A DNA stretch of 64,000 nucleotides from Symsagittifera roscoffensis (GCF_963678635.1 NC_087062.1:65011253-65075252); one strand, 5' to 3'. Shown: positions 46,401 to 55,108, counted from the first letter of the stretch. Numbers and translations are program-made. Notes: generated by a model not told the origin, from the sequence alone.

Positions 46401-49400
46401 ACTTTATTTGTGTTTGGTACCTATTAAGCGTCCGTAGCTAAGTGATTAGTATATGAGACTCCGTAGATCGAATCCGAGACGTTTGTAATACTTCGAGGCT
46501 TATTTCTAATTTTTTTTATTGTACTTTATAGAGCTGTTTTTTTTTGTCGTGATCTAGCTAGTGTTTTTGAAGCGAAGTATCGACTCTGTGTAGACTATCT
46601 ACAGTGCTGATTTGAATCATCCGGACAAAATGTATTAAGCTAGATTTTTAAAACGCGTTTTTCTCAAATTGGGTTGTTTTTGGACAATAAATGATTAAGA
46701 CAAAATTTGCTTAGAATCAATAAGCAGAATTAGTTTGGTGCAATTTTTTTGAGAAATTCGTGCCCAAAATCTTTCATCAGAAAAGGATCTTTTTTGCTTT
46801 TTTTAAAATCAAAAATTACGCCAAAACCACTTTGTCGATCACTGACTTAACTATATCAACGTGAGCCTTTTATGTAGCCCAGCAATTTTTATGAAAGACA
46901 TACTCTCCAAAAACTTTGTATAAATGAATTTACTTTTCTTTGATAGACAAAAAAGGTGGTCTTTATTATATAAAACACCAACATTTTAAAAAGAATTTTT
47001 AAACAATTTGCGCAGTTTTTTTTGGAGAGTATGACCTTCTTTAAGTATGTTGGGCTACCTAAGAGGCTGACTTTGATATAATTAAGTCAGTAATCGACCA
47101 ACTAGTTTTAACGTTATTTTTGATTGAGTAAAAAAAGCCAAAAATGATTCATATTTGGGATAAAGTTTTGAGCTCGAATTTCGCAGAGTAAATTGCACCA
47201 AATTAATTCTGCTTAAATTCTAAGCAACTCTTATCTCCATCATTTTTTTCTAAAGTCAACCCAATTTGAGAAAAACGCGTTTCAAACATCTAGTTTAATG
47301 CGTTTTGTCTGTATAATTTAAATCAGCACTATTCTGTAACGATGGAGTTAAACTTTTTCCTAAAATGATTTTCCATCAACACCATGTACTCTCATCATTT
47401 TTATAACACGAGCTTTCAGATACGCGATTTTTCACAAAACTACTTGTTCCCGTATTACACCTTGAAGCACAGCGACAATAGCATTAGGAGGGTAGAAGAT
47501 TTCGAATGCCTTGGGAAATTGTAAATCATAGTTGCATTCTTGATCTTCTGTCTGAACTTAAATGTATTTGAATCGAATTTCAGTCATTGCAATCAAGTGG
47601 AGGTTGTCTCAGCTAATGTTCCACAGCTAATGTTTCACAAATGAAATCCAATCTCCCACATTTTTTCATGAGTTAGGACCTGCAACTCAAGAGGGATAAC
47701 TTTTTGTTGAGTCGAAGAACGTAGATTAGACACTTATAGAAGTCATGATGTCTTTTTTTTCGCTTTTTTTCATTATAAGTCTTAAAATGCTGAAATAACA
47801 AAGAAGTGCATTCATACTTATTATTTCATATATAATTTCCCTTAGGTATAAATGCACTGATGCATGCAGTTCTCTTCCGTTGTTAAAAGGAACACAATTT
47901 TCACTATAGAACAGCAAAAGTGTAAATGTCACGAACAGTCGATGTCACATACCTCAGCAAAATAAAAATTTTGGAAAATTTTTTATCAAAAAAATTATGA
48001 ATCATAAATTGACTAGAAATCCAAAGAGCTTTAAGGCTATCTGTTTTTGTAAGAAATTTGAAAGTTTTCTATACAAGTCAGTATTTTTTTCTGTTTACTC
48101 GCGTTTATTACTAACAGTAATAATAATAATTATTATTATTTTTATTAATATTATAATCATAATAATAATAATTTTTTTATTAATAATAATAATAATATTA
48201 ATAATTATAATAATAATAATAATAATCATAATTATAATAATAATCCTAATCATAATCATAATCATAATAGTCATAATAATAATCATAATAATCAATTTAA
48301 TCATATTAATCATAATCATAATAAAAATGGTAATAATATTTATAATAATAATCATACTAGTAATAATAATCATAATAAAAGTCATAAGTAATAGTAATAA
48401 AAATATTAATCAGAATAGTAATCATAATCATAATAATAATAATCGTAGTAATCATAATAATCATAATCATAATAATCGTAATAATCATAATAGTAATAAT
48501 CATAATAATAAAAATCATATGCATAATAATAATCATAATAATAAAAATAATATAAATAATAATAATCATGATAATAATCATTTTCATAAAAATAATAATA
48601 ATAATCATAATAAACATAATCATAATAAAAATGGTAATAATATTCATAATAATAATCATACTAGTGATAATAATCATAATAAAAATTATAAGTAATAGTA
48701 ATAATAATAATTATAAAAATAATCATAATAATAACAATAATAATAATAAAAATATTAATCAGAATAGTAATCATAATCATAATCATAATAATAATAATAA
48801 TAATCGTAATAATCATAATAATATTAATCATAATAATAATAATCGTAATAATCATAATCGTAATAATCATAATAATAAAAATCATAATCATAATAATAAT
48901 CATAATAATAATAATAATCATAATAATAATCATAATAATAAGCATAATAATCATATTAATCATAATAATAATAATCATAAAAATAATAATCATAATAGTA
49001 ATAATCAGAATCATAATCATAATAAAAATAATATTAATAATAATATTAATAATAATAATCATAATCATAATAATCATAATAATAATAATCATAATAATAA
49101 TCATAATCATAATAGTAATCATAATCATAATCATAATAATATTAATCATAATCATAATAATAATAATCATAATAAAATTAATCATTTTAATAATAATCAT
49201 AATAAAATTAATCATTTTAATAATAATCATAATAATAATAATAATAATAATAAAATCATAATAATCATAATGATGATAAATTGTTTTCATATCAGAGATT
49301 ATTCAACTGATATTTGTCACTTTACACAATTATGATGTGCAAGGACATCAAAAGGCCCGAAATGCATAGTCAGGTGATGCCTCAATTAAGCAGTACAATT

Positions 49401-50943
49401 TCTAAGAAGTGCTGAGAAGTTTCTCTGGTAAACTACTATCAGTTGTCCATAACCTACAACCCCCCTCTTGTAGAAAAAAAAGATCTATCATTTCTTTATT
49501 GTTTGTGATGTATAAATCGCAAAATTATGGAAAAAATTGTTTAATTGACAATCATTAAAATTGCTGACTGCATCAGCAAAATCTTCAAAATTTCTTTCTT
49601 TCAAATTGGCTGGTACTGCTAATGCGTCATAATTGGCGTACCTCACTTAAGAAATTTTGTAGACTCAAAGTTTAACTCATTCAGTCTTTCCCTGTTTTTC
49701 CTGTTGGTAGTAGGTTCTAATTCGAGATGTAGCCGAATTTTTACTAATCCGATGCTTATTTCTACTTTTCCTTATTGCACTTTATAGAGCTGCTTTTTGT
49801 CGTAGTCTCGATAGTGTTAGCGAAGTTTCGCCTTTGTGTAATAAATTGTTTGCAGGCTATTTTGCGGGTAATGATTATTATAAAACCGCATTTACAACCA
49901 TTAAACGTTGGCCTGAGAGATAGTCATGAGACCTTCTGGTCCGTTTTCAGACTTCCTTGAGCGGAACAATTAAATTGCTTTCTCAAAAAATTCATTGACT
50001 CGTTTCCAACTGTCTGTTGGCGATGTTTTCTTTATTTTCTGTATTGCTTCCATCGTATCGTCAAACTTACGTTTTGTCTCGAATTTGCTTTCGGTGTTTT
50101 ATGGTCAGATAGTCTCCTTGATCAGGACTTTTTTGTTTGTTTCATCGAAAACAAGAACCTTTTGAACCATGACGGTAGAAGCAAGCAAAAATTTTAACTA
50201 ACTGAAATTTTCGATTGAAAAACAACAATACCTTTGAAAAACATTGTGCTCTATATATGTAAAGTTCTGATTTTAGGGTCAATACTATCTACATTCTATA
50301 ACTGATATTGTATGCTAGCAATTTTATTAGCCGAACTTGATAAACTTATTAAAATTGCTATGACTCTCTCTTGTTTTTATTTTATGCTGCTCGTGTCTGC
50401 AATAGACCCATCAGATCCGTGTCTCACATAGCAAAGACTTAATGATTTCCCCTGTCAGGCTGATATTATGAAGTTTTTAAATTCAGAACCAACCGCGTGA
50501 AATCGGAAGCTCATGGGGTATCTGAATTGACTTTAAAAATAATTAGGTCTCTCGCCAACCATAAATCAATAAAGAATTCAAGTTTGATTTATGAGTGCAT
50601 GCAAAGGATTTTTCAGAGATAACCAAAAAAATTAGCCAGTTAATTTTTTTCATGACTTCTTTTTTCAGCGCTATTCTTATTAAATTCTTTTGAATTGAGG
50701 AGAAAAGCGATAACTTTTTTTCAGCAATACTCTGGACCATCGAGATTTCCTGTGAAATCAGCCAGCAACAATATAATGCACAGGCAACAACAGCCGAACA
50801 GGGCAGGTCAAAGCAGCCACAGTAGCGGAGACCAGACAGCTGACCACACGTCATCCCAGGCACAAAACGATAATGACGCAGTAGAGGCGACGACCAATGT
50901 TGATGCTGATGTCGAATCATCAGTCGAACAAGGGCCTAATTAA
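25476..50943 (+). CDS. TRIM37: TRIM37 E3 ubiquitin ligase, 15 coding exons
   Basis: Join 25476-25487, 25968-26069, 26762-26802, 27048-27261, 28860-29048, 30913-31229, 36838-37047, 37283-37513, 38981-39087, 39789-40274, 40494-40937, 41122-41505, 44780-45394, 45653-45843, 50725-50943. All 14 introns are GT-AG and the phases agree, giving 3,762 nt and 1,253 residues (human 964). TRIM37 ubiquitinates proteins at centrosomes and peroxisomes and acts in chromatin silencing. Domains in order: RING (about 10-52), a Ser/Gly insert (about 75-115), B-box (about 117-160), coiled coil (about 160-270), MATH (about 292-430), then a long Ser/Asn/Gln-rich tail with an acidic Asp/Glu run near 1120-1175. RING to MATH is very close to the vertebrate protein; the tail is not. 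The first exon is the least certain. A 3' UTR follows 50,943. Confidence 0.92.
25488..25967 (+). other. TRIM37 intron 1
   Basis: 480-bp intron with no recognisable element. It contains an AATAAA (25,552) of no evident use. Confidence 0.5.
25968..26069 (+). CDS. TRIM37: TRIM37 exon 2: RING finger, first part
   Basis: Begins after cttgtag. Encodes [20 protein letters not shown] and the following zinc ligands CPHC and CCYLC, ending in Arg before donor gttagt. Nearly identical to vertebrate TRIM37. Confidence 0.92.
26762..26802 (+). CDS. TRIM37: TRIM37 exon 3: RING finger, last part
   Basis: 41 nt encoding [13 protein letters not shown] plus two bases of the next Arg codon; acceptor tgtttcag, donor gtacat. 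It supplies the last RING zinc ligands. Confidence 0.92.
27048..27261 (+). CDS. TRIM37: TRIM37 exon 4: linker and start of B-box
   Basis: Acceptor attaaag is weak but is fixed by reading frame: the split codon AG/A gives Arg, then [20 protein letters not shown] as in vertebrates. A Ser/Gly-rich insert of about 40 residues follows, then CSEHPEK, the first B-box ligands. Donor gtaaac. Confidence 0.9.
27728..27800 (+). repeat. tRNA-like SINE head in TRIM37 intron 4
   Basis: A-box-like TTAGCATAGTGGTAAGG and B-box-like GTATTCGATCCC at tRNA spacing. The arms do not close into a full cloverleaf. A degraded hairpin tail (GCGAAGC...TTTGCCTCTG) at 28,469-28,490 may be the other end of the same repeat. 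Confidence 0.45.
28860..29048 (+). CDS. TRIM37: TRIM37 exon 5: B-box and coiled-coil start
   Basis: Encodes [20 protein letters not shown], a His-containing loop, then the heptad-rich [18 protein letters not shown]. Acceptor gtttgaag, donor gtcagt. Confidence 0.93.
29676..30210 (+). repeat. SINE copy with hairpin tail (TRIM37 intron 5)
   Basis: Begins 'gtacgaactttct...ctaagtcgcaaatattg', contains 'tgtgctttgacattcga' and 'aattggcaatttattagc', a tRNA-Lys-like GTGGCTGAATGGTGAGTGCG at about 30,060, and ends with the perfect GCGAAGCGCAGCTTCGC hairpin and CTCTG at 30,188-30,210. A 28-bp block around 'gcaaatattgttgcgact' is duplicated at its start. Confidence 0.8.
30913..31229 (+). CDS. TRIM37: TRIM37 exon 6: coiled coil
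   Basis: Encodes the rest of the coiled coil, with [15 protein letters not shown], then [15 protein letters not shown], and ends in [16 protein letters not shown] before the MATH domain. Donor gtatgc, phase 2. The next intron carries a LINE beginning within tens of bases of this donor. Confidence 0.93.
31251..34781 (+). pseudogene. LINE polyprotein with one in-frame stop and a 3' frameshift
   Basis: One frame runs from 31,251 to 34,781, broken only by TAA at 31,938-31,940 inside the endonuclease. Parts in order: the 2A motif (31,468-31,494); a PHD-type zinc finger with CGYC, CVDC, WIHQRC and WHCGC (31,504-31,644); an endonuclease with [20 protein letters not shown] and GSDHLP (about 31,750-32,415); a reverse transcriptase with [38 protein letters not shown] and catalytic FADD (33,789-33,800); and a final CRQC. 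After 34,778 the frame shifts, and the rest of the C-x2-C...H-x4-C motif (EHFILKC) continues in the +1 frame to 34,950. Two lesions in 3.6 kb suggest a recent insertion that can no longer make the full protein. Confidence 0.85.
31468..31494 (+). other. 2A-like ribosome-skipping motif GDIELNPGP
   Basis: The motif GDIELNPGP fits the 2A consensus D-(V/I)-E-x-N-P-G-P exactly and is preceded by a hydrophobic WWLLILA stretch, as in other LINE 2A sequences. In 2A peptides the ribosome skips the bond between the last Gly and Pro, which would release the N-terminal piece from the PHD-endonuclease-RT product. Known for some invertebrate LINEs; activity here is untested. Confidence 0.88.
34986..36837 (+). 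other. Rest of TRIM37 intron 6: repeat tails
   Basis: AT-rich. Holds a perfect hairpin tail GCGAAGCTCCGCTTCGC at 35,979-36,000 and, at 36,045-36,180, a 5' SINE portion ('gtacgagctttct', 'tgtgctttgacatttga') like that at 29,676. No coding remnant. Confidence 0.6.
36838..37047 (+). CDS. TRIM37: TRIM37 exon 7: MATH domain, first half
   Basis: Acceptor acatttcag. Encodes [17 protein letters not shown], then [20 protein letters not shown] and [12 protein letters not shown]. Donor gtgagt within the codon for Lys. Confidence 0.94.
37283..37513 (+). CDS. TRIM37: TRIM37 exon 8: MATH domain, second half
   Basis: Acceptor tgtatttag. Encodes [18 protein letters not shown], then [20 protein letters not shown] and the closing strands to DLQW. 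Donor gtacgc splits the Trp codon. Confidence 0.94.
37670..37740 (+). repeat. tRNA-like segment in TRIM37 intron 8
   Basis: A-box-like ATGGTGTTGTGGTAAAACA and B-box-like AGGTTCGAGAC at tRNA spacing, followed by a T-run. Likely the head of a SINE; the acceptor stem is not closed. Confidence 0.45.
37905..38525 (+). repeat. Dispersed repeat family A, copy 2, interrupted by a hAT-type MITE
   Basis: Same family as 10,852-11,165. Sequence identity resumes on the far side of the insertion at 38,189-38,466 with 'cggaataaaaactttacc', so the insertion is younger than the repeat. Confidence 0.82.
38189..38466. mobile_element. hAT-type MITE, 278 bp, with 8-bp target duplication
   Basis: Termini CAGTAGCGTGC and GCACGCCACTG are inverted repeats with one mismatch. 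The insertion is bounded by the direct repeat CAACGGAA (38,181-38,188 and 38,467-38,474), and the empty site is visible in repeat copy 1 (AGCGGAATAAAAAC at about 11,122). An 8-bp duplication and CAGTGGCG-like ends are hallmarks of the hAT superfamily. It has no coding capacity. The left terminus is partly duplicated (GGAACAGTAGCGTGCCG occurs twice). Confidence 0.88.
38981..39087 (+). CDS. TRIM37: TRIM37 exon 9: post-MATH helix
   Basis: Acceptor tatgttttag. Encodes [20 protein letters not shown] and a short tail, a Gln/Lys-rich helix at the same place as the vertebrate post-MATH helix. Donor gtaagt, phase 1. Confidence 0.88.
39131..39717 (+). repeat. SINE copy with hairpin tail (TRIM37 intron 9)
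   Basis: Starts 'gttatgctacgacc...ctaacctaagtcgcaaatatt', contains 'tgtgctttgacatt' and 'tgcaaaattgtatctatttg', a weak tRNA-like patch at about 39,545-39,600, and ends with a decayed hairpin tail (GCGAAGCGCAGTTTCTC) at 39,695-39,717. Confidence 0.75.
39789..40274 (+). CDS. TRIM37: TRIM37 exon 10: disordered tail with acidic motif
   Basis: 486 nt, flanked by phase-1 introns. Low-complexity Ala/Ser/Asn/Glu. The segment [17 protein letters not shown] matches the vertebrate acidic motif around 'ENDIDEETMSGEND', which confirms that the tail belongs to TRIM37. Confidence 0.9.
40494..40937 (+). CDS. TRIM37: TRIM37 exon 11: tail, helical segment
   Basis: 444 nt, phase 1 at both ends. Encodes [20 protein letters not shown], a likely helix, in an otherwise Ser/Ala/Gln-rich region. 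Acceptor ggtttag, donor gtaaga. Confidence 0.85.
41122..41505 (+). CDS. TRIM37: TRIM37 exon 12: Gln/Ser/Asn-rich tail
   Basis: 384 nt, phase 1 at both ends. Encodes [20 protein letters not shown], then a Gln-rich stretch. No vertebrate counterpart is obvious; it is placed by frame, phase and splice sites. Confidence 0.82.
41990..42594 (+). repeat. SINE copy with intact B-box and hairpin tail (TRIM37 intron 12)
   Basis: Closest to the family consensus near its end: GCAGGTTCGAATCCG at about 42,461-42,475 is a perfect B-box, and the tail GCGAAGCGCAGCTTAGC at 42,573-42,594 has one change. The upstream part matches 29,676 and 39,131. Confidence 0.8.
43635..44675 (+). repeat. Dispersed repeat family A, copy 3, interrupted by a mariner-like foldback
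   Basis: Flanks match 37,905-38,525: 'gaatgcact' on the left and 'tatatgcactttttgagttc' on the right of the insertion at 43,774-44,489. Confidence 0.82.
43774..44489. mobile_element. Mariner-like foldback MITE, 716 bp, copy 1
   Basis: The left half is an imperfect inverted copy of the right half (arms about 330 bp). Ends are CAGAGCTGATTTAAAT and ATTTAAATCAGCACTG, each flanked by TA. The TA duplication and CAGTG ends suggest Tc1/mariner. No transposase. The 70-codon ORF at 43,879-44,091 is an accident of the arm. Confidence 0.85.
44780..45394 (+). CDS. TRIM37: TRIM37 exon 13: Ser-rich tail
   Basis: 615 nt, phase 1 at both ends. Acceptor caattag, donor gttagt. Encodes Ser/Asn/Asp-rich sequence with [19 protein letters not shown] near its middle, reminiscent of the acidic 'SDSDIECDTENEEQ' of vertebrates. 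Confidence 0.82.
45445..45636. repeat. 192-bp inverted repeat abutting TRIM37 exon 14
   Basis: Arms of about 75-80 bp (left about 45,445-45,521, right about 45,554-45,636) are close to perfect over 'aaaactggagaaaagaacac' and 'atacaaatcacggattgaca', with a 32-nt spacer. The arms end 16 bp before exon 14. In RNA this would fold into a long hairpin just before the splice acceptor. It is probably a small MITE. Confidence 0.85.
45653..45843 (+). CDS. TRIM37: TRIM37 exon 14: acidic exon
   Basis: Acceptor ccgtgtag; the split codon A/TG gives Met, then [14 protein letters not shown] second Asp/Glu run follows. Donor gtaaga at 45,844; a second in-phase donor (gtaaat) at 45,856 would add four residues. 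The acceptor sits 16 bp from the end of a large inverted repeat. Confidence 0.8.
46185..46590 (+). repeat. SINE copy (TRIM37 intron 14)
   Basis: Matches the upstream part of the copy at 10,400 ('attacgaacct...cctaactc', 'tagcattgga'), has a tRNA-Lys-like GTCCGTAGCTAAGTGATTAG with B-box-like GATCGAATCCG at about 46,437-46,485, and ends in a decayed hairpin tail at 46,569-46,590. Confidence 0.75.
46602..47331. mobile_element. Mariner-like foldback MITE, about 730 bp, copy 2
   Basis: Starts at TA then CAGTGCTGATTTGAATC, and ends ATTTAAATCAGCACT followed by ATT where TA is expected (decayed). The arms fold back nearly to the centre. Related to copy 1 at the ends and in 'cgtttttctcaaattgggt', but diverged inside. 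It begins 11 bp after the SINE tail. Confidence 0.82.
47732..47830 (+). repeat. Fragment of dispersed repeat family A
   Basis: Phrases 'cattataagtcttaaaatgct', 'gaagtgcattcatac' and 'taggtataaatgcact' match the first part of family A. Confidence 0.5.
48118..49279. repeat. 1.16-kb TAA/TCA trinucleotide microsatellite
   Basis: Almost purely AAT and CAT triplets on the + strand, with a 140-bp block near 48,298-48,390 echoed near 48,610-48,700. All ORFs here (poly-Ile, poly-Asn/His) come from the repeat. It follows a repeat remnant also seen at 11,205, so it probably grew from that element's tail. It lies in TRIM37 intron 14. Confidence 0.97.
49740..49838 (+). repeat. SINE 3' end fragment
   Basis: 'ttgcactttatagagctgctttttgtcgt' followed by the shortened hairpin GCGAAGTTTCGC at 49,820-49,838. 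Only the last 100 bp of the SINE are present. Confidence 0.65.
50725..50943 (+). CDS. TRIM37: TRIM37 exon 15: C-terminus
   Basis: Acceptor ttttttcag, phase 0. Encodes [16 protein letters not shown] and a Gln/Ser/Asp-rich end, stop TAA. Placed by phase and splice site after a 4.9-kb intron, so less certain than the other exons. Confidence 0.65.
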   Translation, partial: QYSGPSRFPVKSASNNIMHRQQQPNRAGQSSHSSGDQTADHTSSQAQNDNDAVEATTNVDADVESSVEQGPN

Positions 50944-52529
50944 ACTTAAACTCGTTCATTGAAACAAACCATCCATAGCATGTAAATTTTTGAGTGTTGT
51001 AGATCAAGGTCAAATTGTCTCTAGCTTAAAATGACCTACAAGCTTTGAATTTCCGGTCAAGAGACTAAGCGAGGAGGTTGCATTCTCGGAAGCATGTTTT
51101 TGTCATTTTTTCAATTGGAGCTTGATAACATTGTATCTAAATAGGTCAATATTGAGATGTATTTACGCTGAGTTATGCATTGGCAGGTTCCATTGGTATT
51201 GAGTCATGATAATGTAAATGGTTACAGATTGTAAAGTTGTCTCTCTTAGCTATACTGGTGACGCGCTAAGTATTTGGTAAAAAAAGAGAGCGCTAACTCC
51301 CTGAAGTATCGATTTCTAATGCAAGAAAAAGCACAATTCCAATATTAATCTTGATAGTCTGAGTAAATATTGTTGACAGCTGCCTTTAATTCAATTTAAG
51401 CTGTAAAATATTTCATTGTACATTGTAGAGACCTTTTAACGCTAACGCGTGCGATGGTAAATTTAATTCAATTTTTTCATGTTTTTCTAATGAGTATGAC
51501 ACTGTAGTTAATTGAATTATATAATGGAGCCTATAAAGTTTAAATTTTGAAAAATAGAGGAGGTAATTACACTTGCGTCAACTAATGTCTTGTAATCGGG
51601 CACAAGGCTATTTTGACGTAAACAGCTTTTCTGACATATATTTTAAGAAATTAGGAAATACGTGCAATTATTTTCACATGAAGTCATGATCAATTCCTTC
51701 CTTGAGAGTTCAAATATAACTAACAAGCCCTTATTCGGTAGTAATTGTTCCGACTTTCGAAAAAAAAACGGAATATTTATGCTCGGTGCGGTTTTTTTAT
51801 TCAGTCAATTCTCGCCAATCGAAATAATAGTTTTCGAAAAAAAATTATACCGCATTGAAGGTATCGACTTCCGGAATTCAAATGTATAAAAAAAATTTAC
51901 CTCCGGTGATTTTTTGTTAAGTTCTGGGGGTTTGAAAATTGCAAATTGGCCATGTTCTGGACTAAATTATGCGCACTTTGAAAAATATATTTATGTTGCT
52001 GAGAGCGTAACGCGAATGCTTGGCGATTTATCACGCTCAACAAAATCGTTCCAAATTGATTGAGGCTAGCTAATCAGATCGGTCATATTAAAAATTTCGT
52101 ACGGATCACAATTTCACACAGATGTTTTCCAAAATTTATAGGTTTTCCTTATTTTCTTTTCCCAAAAACTATTCGATACGGCTTAAGGGACAGTCGGAAC
52201 ATTCAGGGCTTTGCCCTAATATACGAGCAGTCTTGTTGATTTTTGCAAATAGTCTTAGAGACAAATGTCATGTCTTTTTCTGATTCGTATTTTTCGTCCT
52301 AATTTTTGACTCAATTTCGTTTTTTTTTCAAAAGCATATATGTTAAATTGTAGGGTTTTTATCGGCTTCCTTTCCAAAGCATGGGTTTTATTCAGATTTA
52401 AACAATTTGAGTATAATTAAAAGTTGTTCTGTAATTTGCAAATTTATCGACTCTGAATTTGAATATATATGTTTTGGTTCTTGTTGTTTTTTCTTTTAAT
52501 CAAATTGTTTCTGCTTATAAATTCTGCTC
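50944..52529 (+). other. TRIM37 3' flank; no gene seen
   Basis: The 3' UTR should start here. No canonical AATAAA was found in the first 700 bp, so its end is undefined. The rest is AT-rich without a protein-like frame. Confidence 0.45.
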
Positions 52530-52775
52530 ATTTGCAGCAGTGCTTACACCCATACTTGAAACGAAAAAGCATGGTAGTTTGATTCCAGTCGGGGCTTTTT
52601 TGCAAACGGAAAGTTTTCGGTTATTTTAGACTCGTCTGTCTGCTTATTTTTTTTCGCCTTAGTTTCCGCAATAATAACTATTTTGAAGGTTAGTTTTCTT
52701 TTAGGTAATCATAATGCTTTCAAACGTAGTCATTCACTTTGTATCGCAAGTGGTGCGAATTTTAGCTTCGCCACT
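52530..52775 (+). repeat. Short SINE-like repeat with tRNA-like head and hairpin tail
   Basis: Head with B-box-like GTTTGATTCCAGTC near 52,577, then 'gcaaacggaaa' as in the repeat at 11,935, and tail 'gtatcgcaagtggtgcgaa' with decayed hairpin at 52,754-52,773, the same words as at 21,751. Confidence 0.55.
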
Positions 52776-53689
52776 ATCGTATAATTTGATTGCAGCGGTA
52801 GGTTTGAGAAAATATGCCGGTTCTATTGCTTCAATTCAAAAGAAATGGCAGCGGGAATTTGACTTCAAAATAATACTAAAAAAAAGCACAAGATTACTAA
52901 ATTGAAGTGCTGTAGCAAAATCATCAGATTAAGTAACAGAAAGTCAAGAACTGTTTTTCTGACTGCTGCTCAACTAACTCACCGACTTTCGCGAAAAATT
53001 TTATCAAGGTGCTGGGAAATTAGGCTAGAAATCACGATTGCGGATGTTTATTAGTAGCATTTCACTTCTGCTCTTCTATTTTAAGCTGTATTTACGCTAA
53101 AAATTGGCCAAACGGTAAAATTACAGTTCGCAACGCTACGACAGGAGTTGACTGACATGTTTTTGATGCACAATGAAAGAGCACATCTTAAAATATACAA
53201 CGAAAAACTGCGTTAAATTTTTCAGACCAAGTGGAAATGGACTTCGCATTCGTGTGTCAATCTGCAGGTTTCACGCGGAATCAGGTACAGCAAAGAAAAA
53301 CCAGGTAAACTGAGGGTTGTATTGAAACTTTTTCCATAACGAAGCTTTGCTTCAGAAATTCATTTTAAAAATCAGCGTTATCTCACGCATGAAAAAATCA
53401 AAATTTGAACGTAATGAACTAATGCAAAAAAGAAACCGAAAAAAATGAAAAAAAAACTTTGTTTTTTCGTCACCAAAAATAACTGGCTGAAAAATTTAAA
53501 TACCTGAGCAGATCCCACTTATACTAATTTAGTCTTGTAGTTTCTTGTCACTTTAAAAACATAACCCTTAATCACCGGTGAGTTTGGCCGAAATTGAGCT
53601 TTGGTAAGTTTGCAGTTCCGTGAATAATCATCAATATGGTACCAGATCTGATTGGCAATAAAGCACCATAGAAGTATTAGAATTTTGCT

Positions 53690-55108
53690 ACGGCGTAGAT
53701 AGTTTGATCGCCTCGTTTTAATTTATTGAAACAAAGTTGTACCAAAAAAAAAGAAAAAAATAAAAGCCAAAAGGCATTGATAAGCTAAGGCATGTTAGTT
53801 TTCTGCCCGCGCAGCAAATTTTCGAATATTTTAAAGTTTTTACTTTCATTTTTGTGTGAAACGTTTTCAGTTTCATGGTCCGGCTGAAGTTGCTGGCTGT
53901 TTCCGGATTTTAAAAATCTTTTCACTGATTTTAACTGAATTCATCAATTAGATTCTTCTGCGGTGATTCTAGATTTTGTGTTTGGCTCAAAATTTTCCGA
54001 AATAATTTGAACTTGATCTAAGAATTGAATTGCTTTGGTTTATTGTTTTGTTGTTCCTCTCCAATAAGTTTTTGTATCTCATGTTTTCATCAATTTTTGT
54101 ATTCTGGCGATAAGCAATGCAATTACACCTGGGTACTAGATTTTTTTCCCGTAAAAGACTTTTGTTGACAAAATGGTCAGTTTTATGGTAGTGGTAAATG
54201 ACAAAGATGGTAAATGAACTGTTTTGCTTCTGTATAATCAAACTATTATAAACAGAGATTTGCAGAATCTTTTCCGGATATTCACCTGGATTCTTTTTCT
54301 AAGACCAACAATCTCATCTCTAAATATTTTTTTTGCGTTGATCAATCTGATAGTTTCTTGGTAATGTTTACCAAAATATATGGATTTCTAGAATAGAGTT
54401 TATCGAAAAGATGAAGAAAGAAACGAGATTATCTGTTTTGGGTAGCAGTATGCATGCATATAGCACATTATGATGGGCGTTGTCAAATGGCGGACCAATA
54501 GGTGAAAAAACTTAATATACACCAAGTATTACGTGACAACCAAGACTCCTCGTGTGTTATACGACAACTGAAAATCACCTTGTATCACATGACAACCAAC
54601 AGTCGGCTTGTTAAAACTGATTTGGATTGTTCCGCGTATAACCATGGTAATTGCCTAACATAATATAAAATAATTGAAAGTAAAAAACCTAACCCTCTGA
54701 AAACCATTCTACGTTTTTTCCTTCCTCCACCTACATTTTAGCTGGCTCAAATAAAATCATCGAAGTGTCTGATTTTTGCTACGGTGTAGTTGGTTTGATC
54801 GCCTCATTATATTTTATTGAAACCAAATTGTACCCAAAATGAAAAAAATATATATATACATTAAAAGCCAAAAATGCATTGAAAACTCTCTAATGGTAAA
54901 CGCGCTAGCTAATGCTGCGTACATGGTAGTTGTACATTATATAATCTGGAGTTTTGGAAGTTTTTTTAATTTCATTTTTGTGTGAAATGTTTTTGGTTTC
55001 ATGGTTCCGGCTGAAGTTGCTGGCTGTTTCCGGATTTTTTGATCTCTTCACTGATTTTATTTGAATTCATCAGATAGATTCTTCTTCGGTGATTCTAGAT
55101 TTTGTTCG
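53690..55108. repeat. Pair of direct repeats (53,690-53,983 and 54,778-55,108)
   Basis: Two copies of about 300 bp share 'ctacgg.gtag', 'ggtttgatcgcctc', 'cggctgaagttgctggctgt', 'ttccggatttt' and 'ggtgattctagattttgt' in order. They differ by many substitutions and indels. The 800 bp between hold a small 30-bp degenerate tandem ('acgtgacaaccaa') near 54,528-54,600. No coding sense. Confidence 0.8.

Noticed and set aside
47997-49335. Long ORFs of Ile or Asn/His repeats on both strands
   Set aside because: They are pure translations of the AAT/CAT microsatellite.
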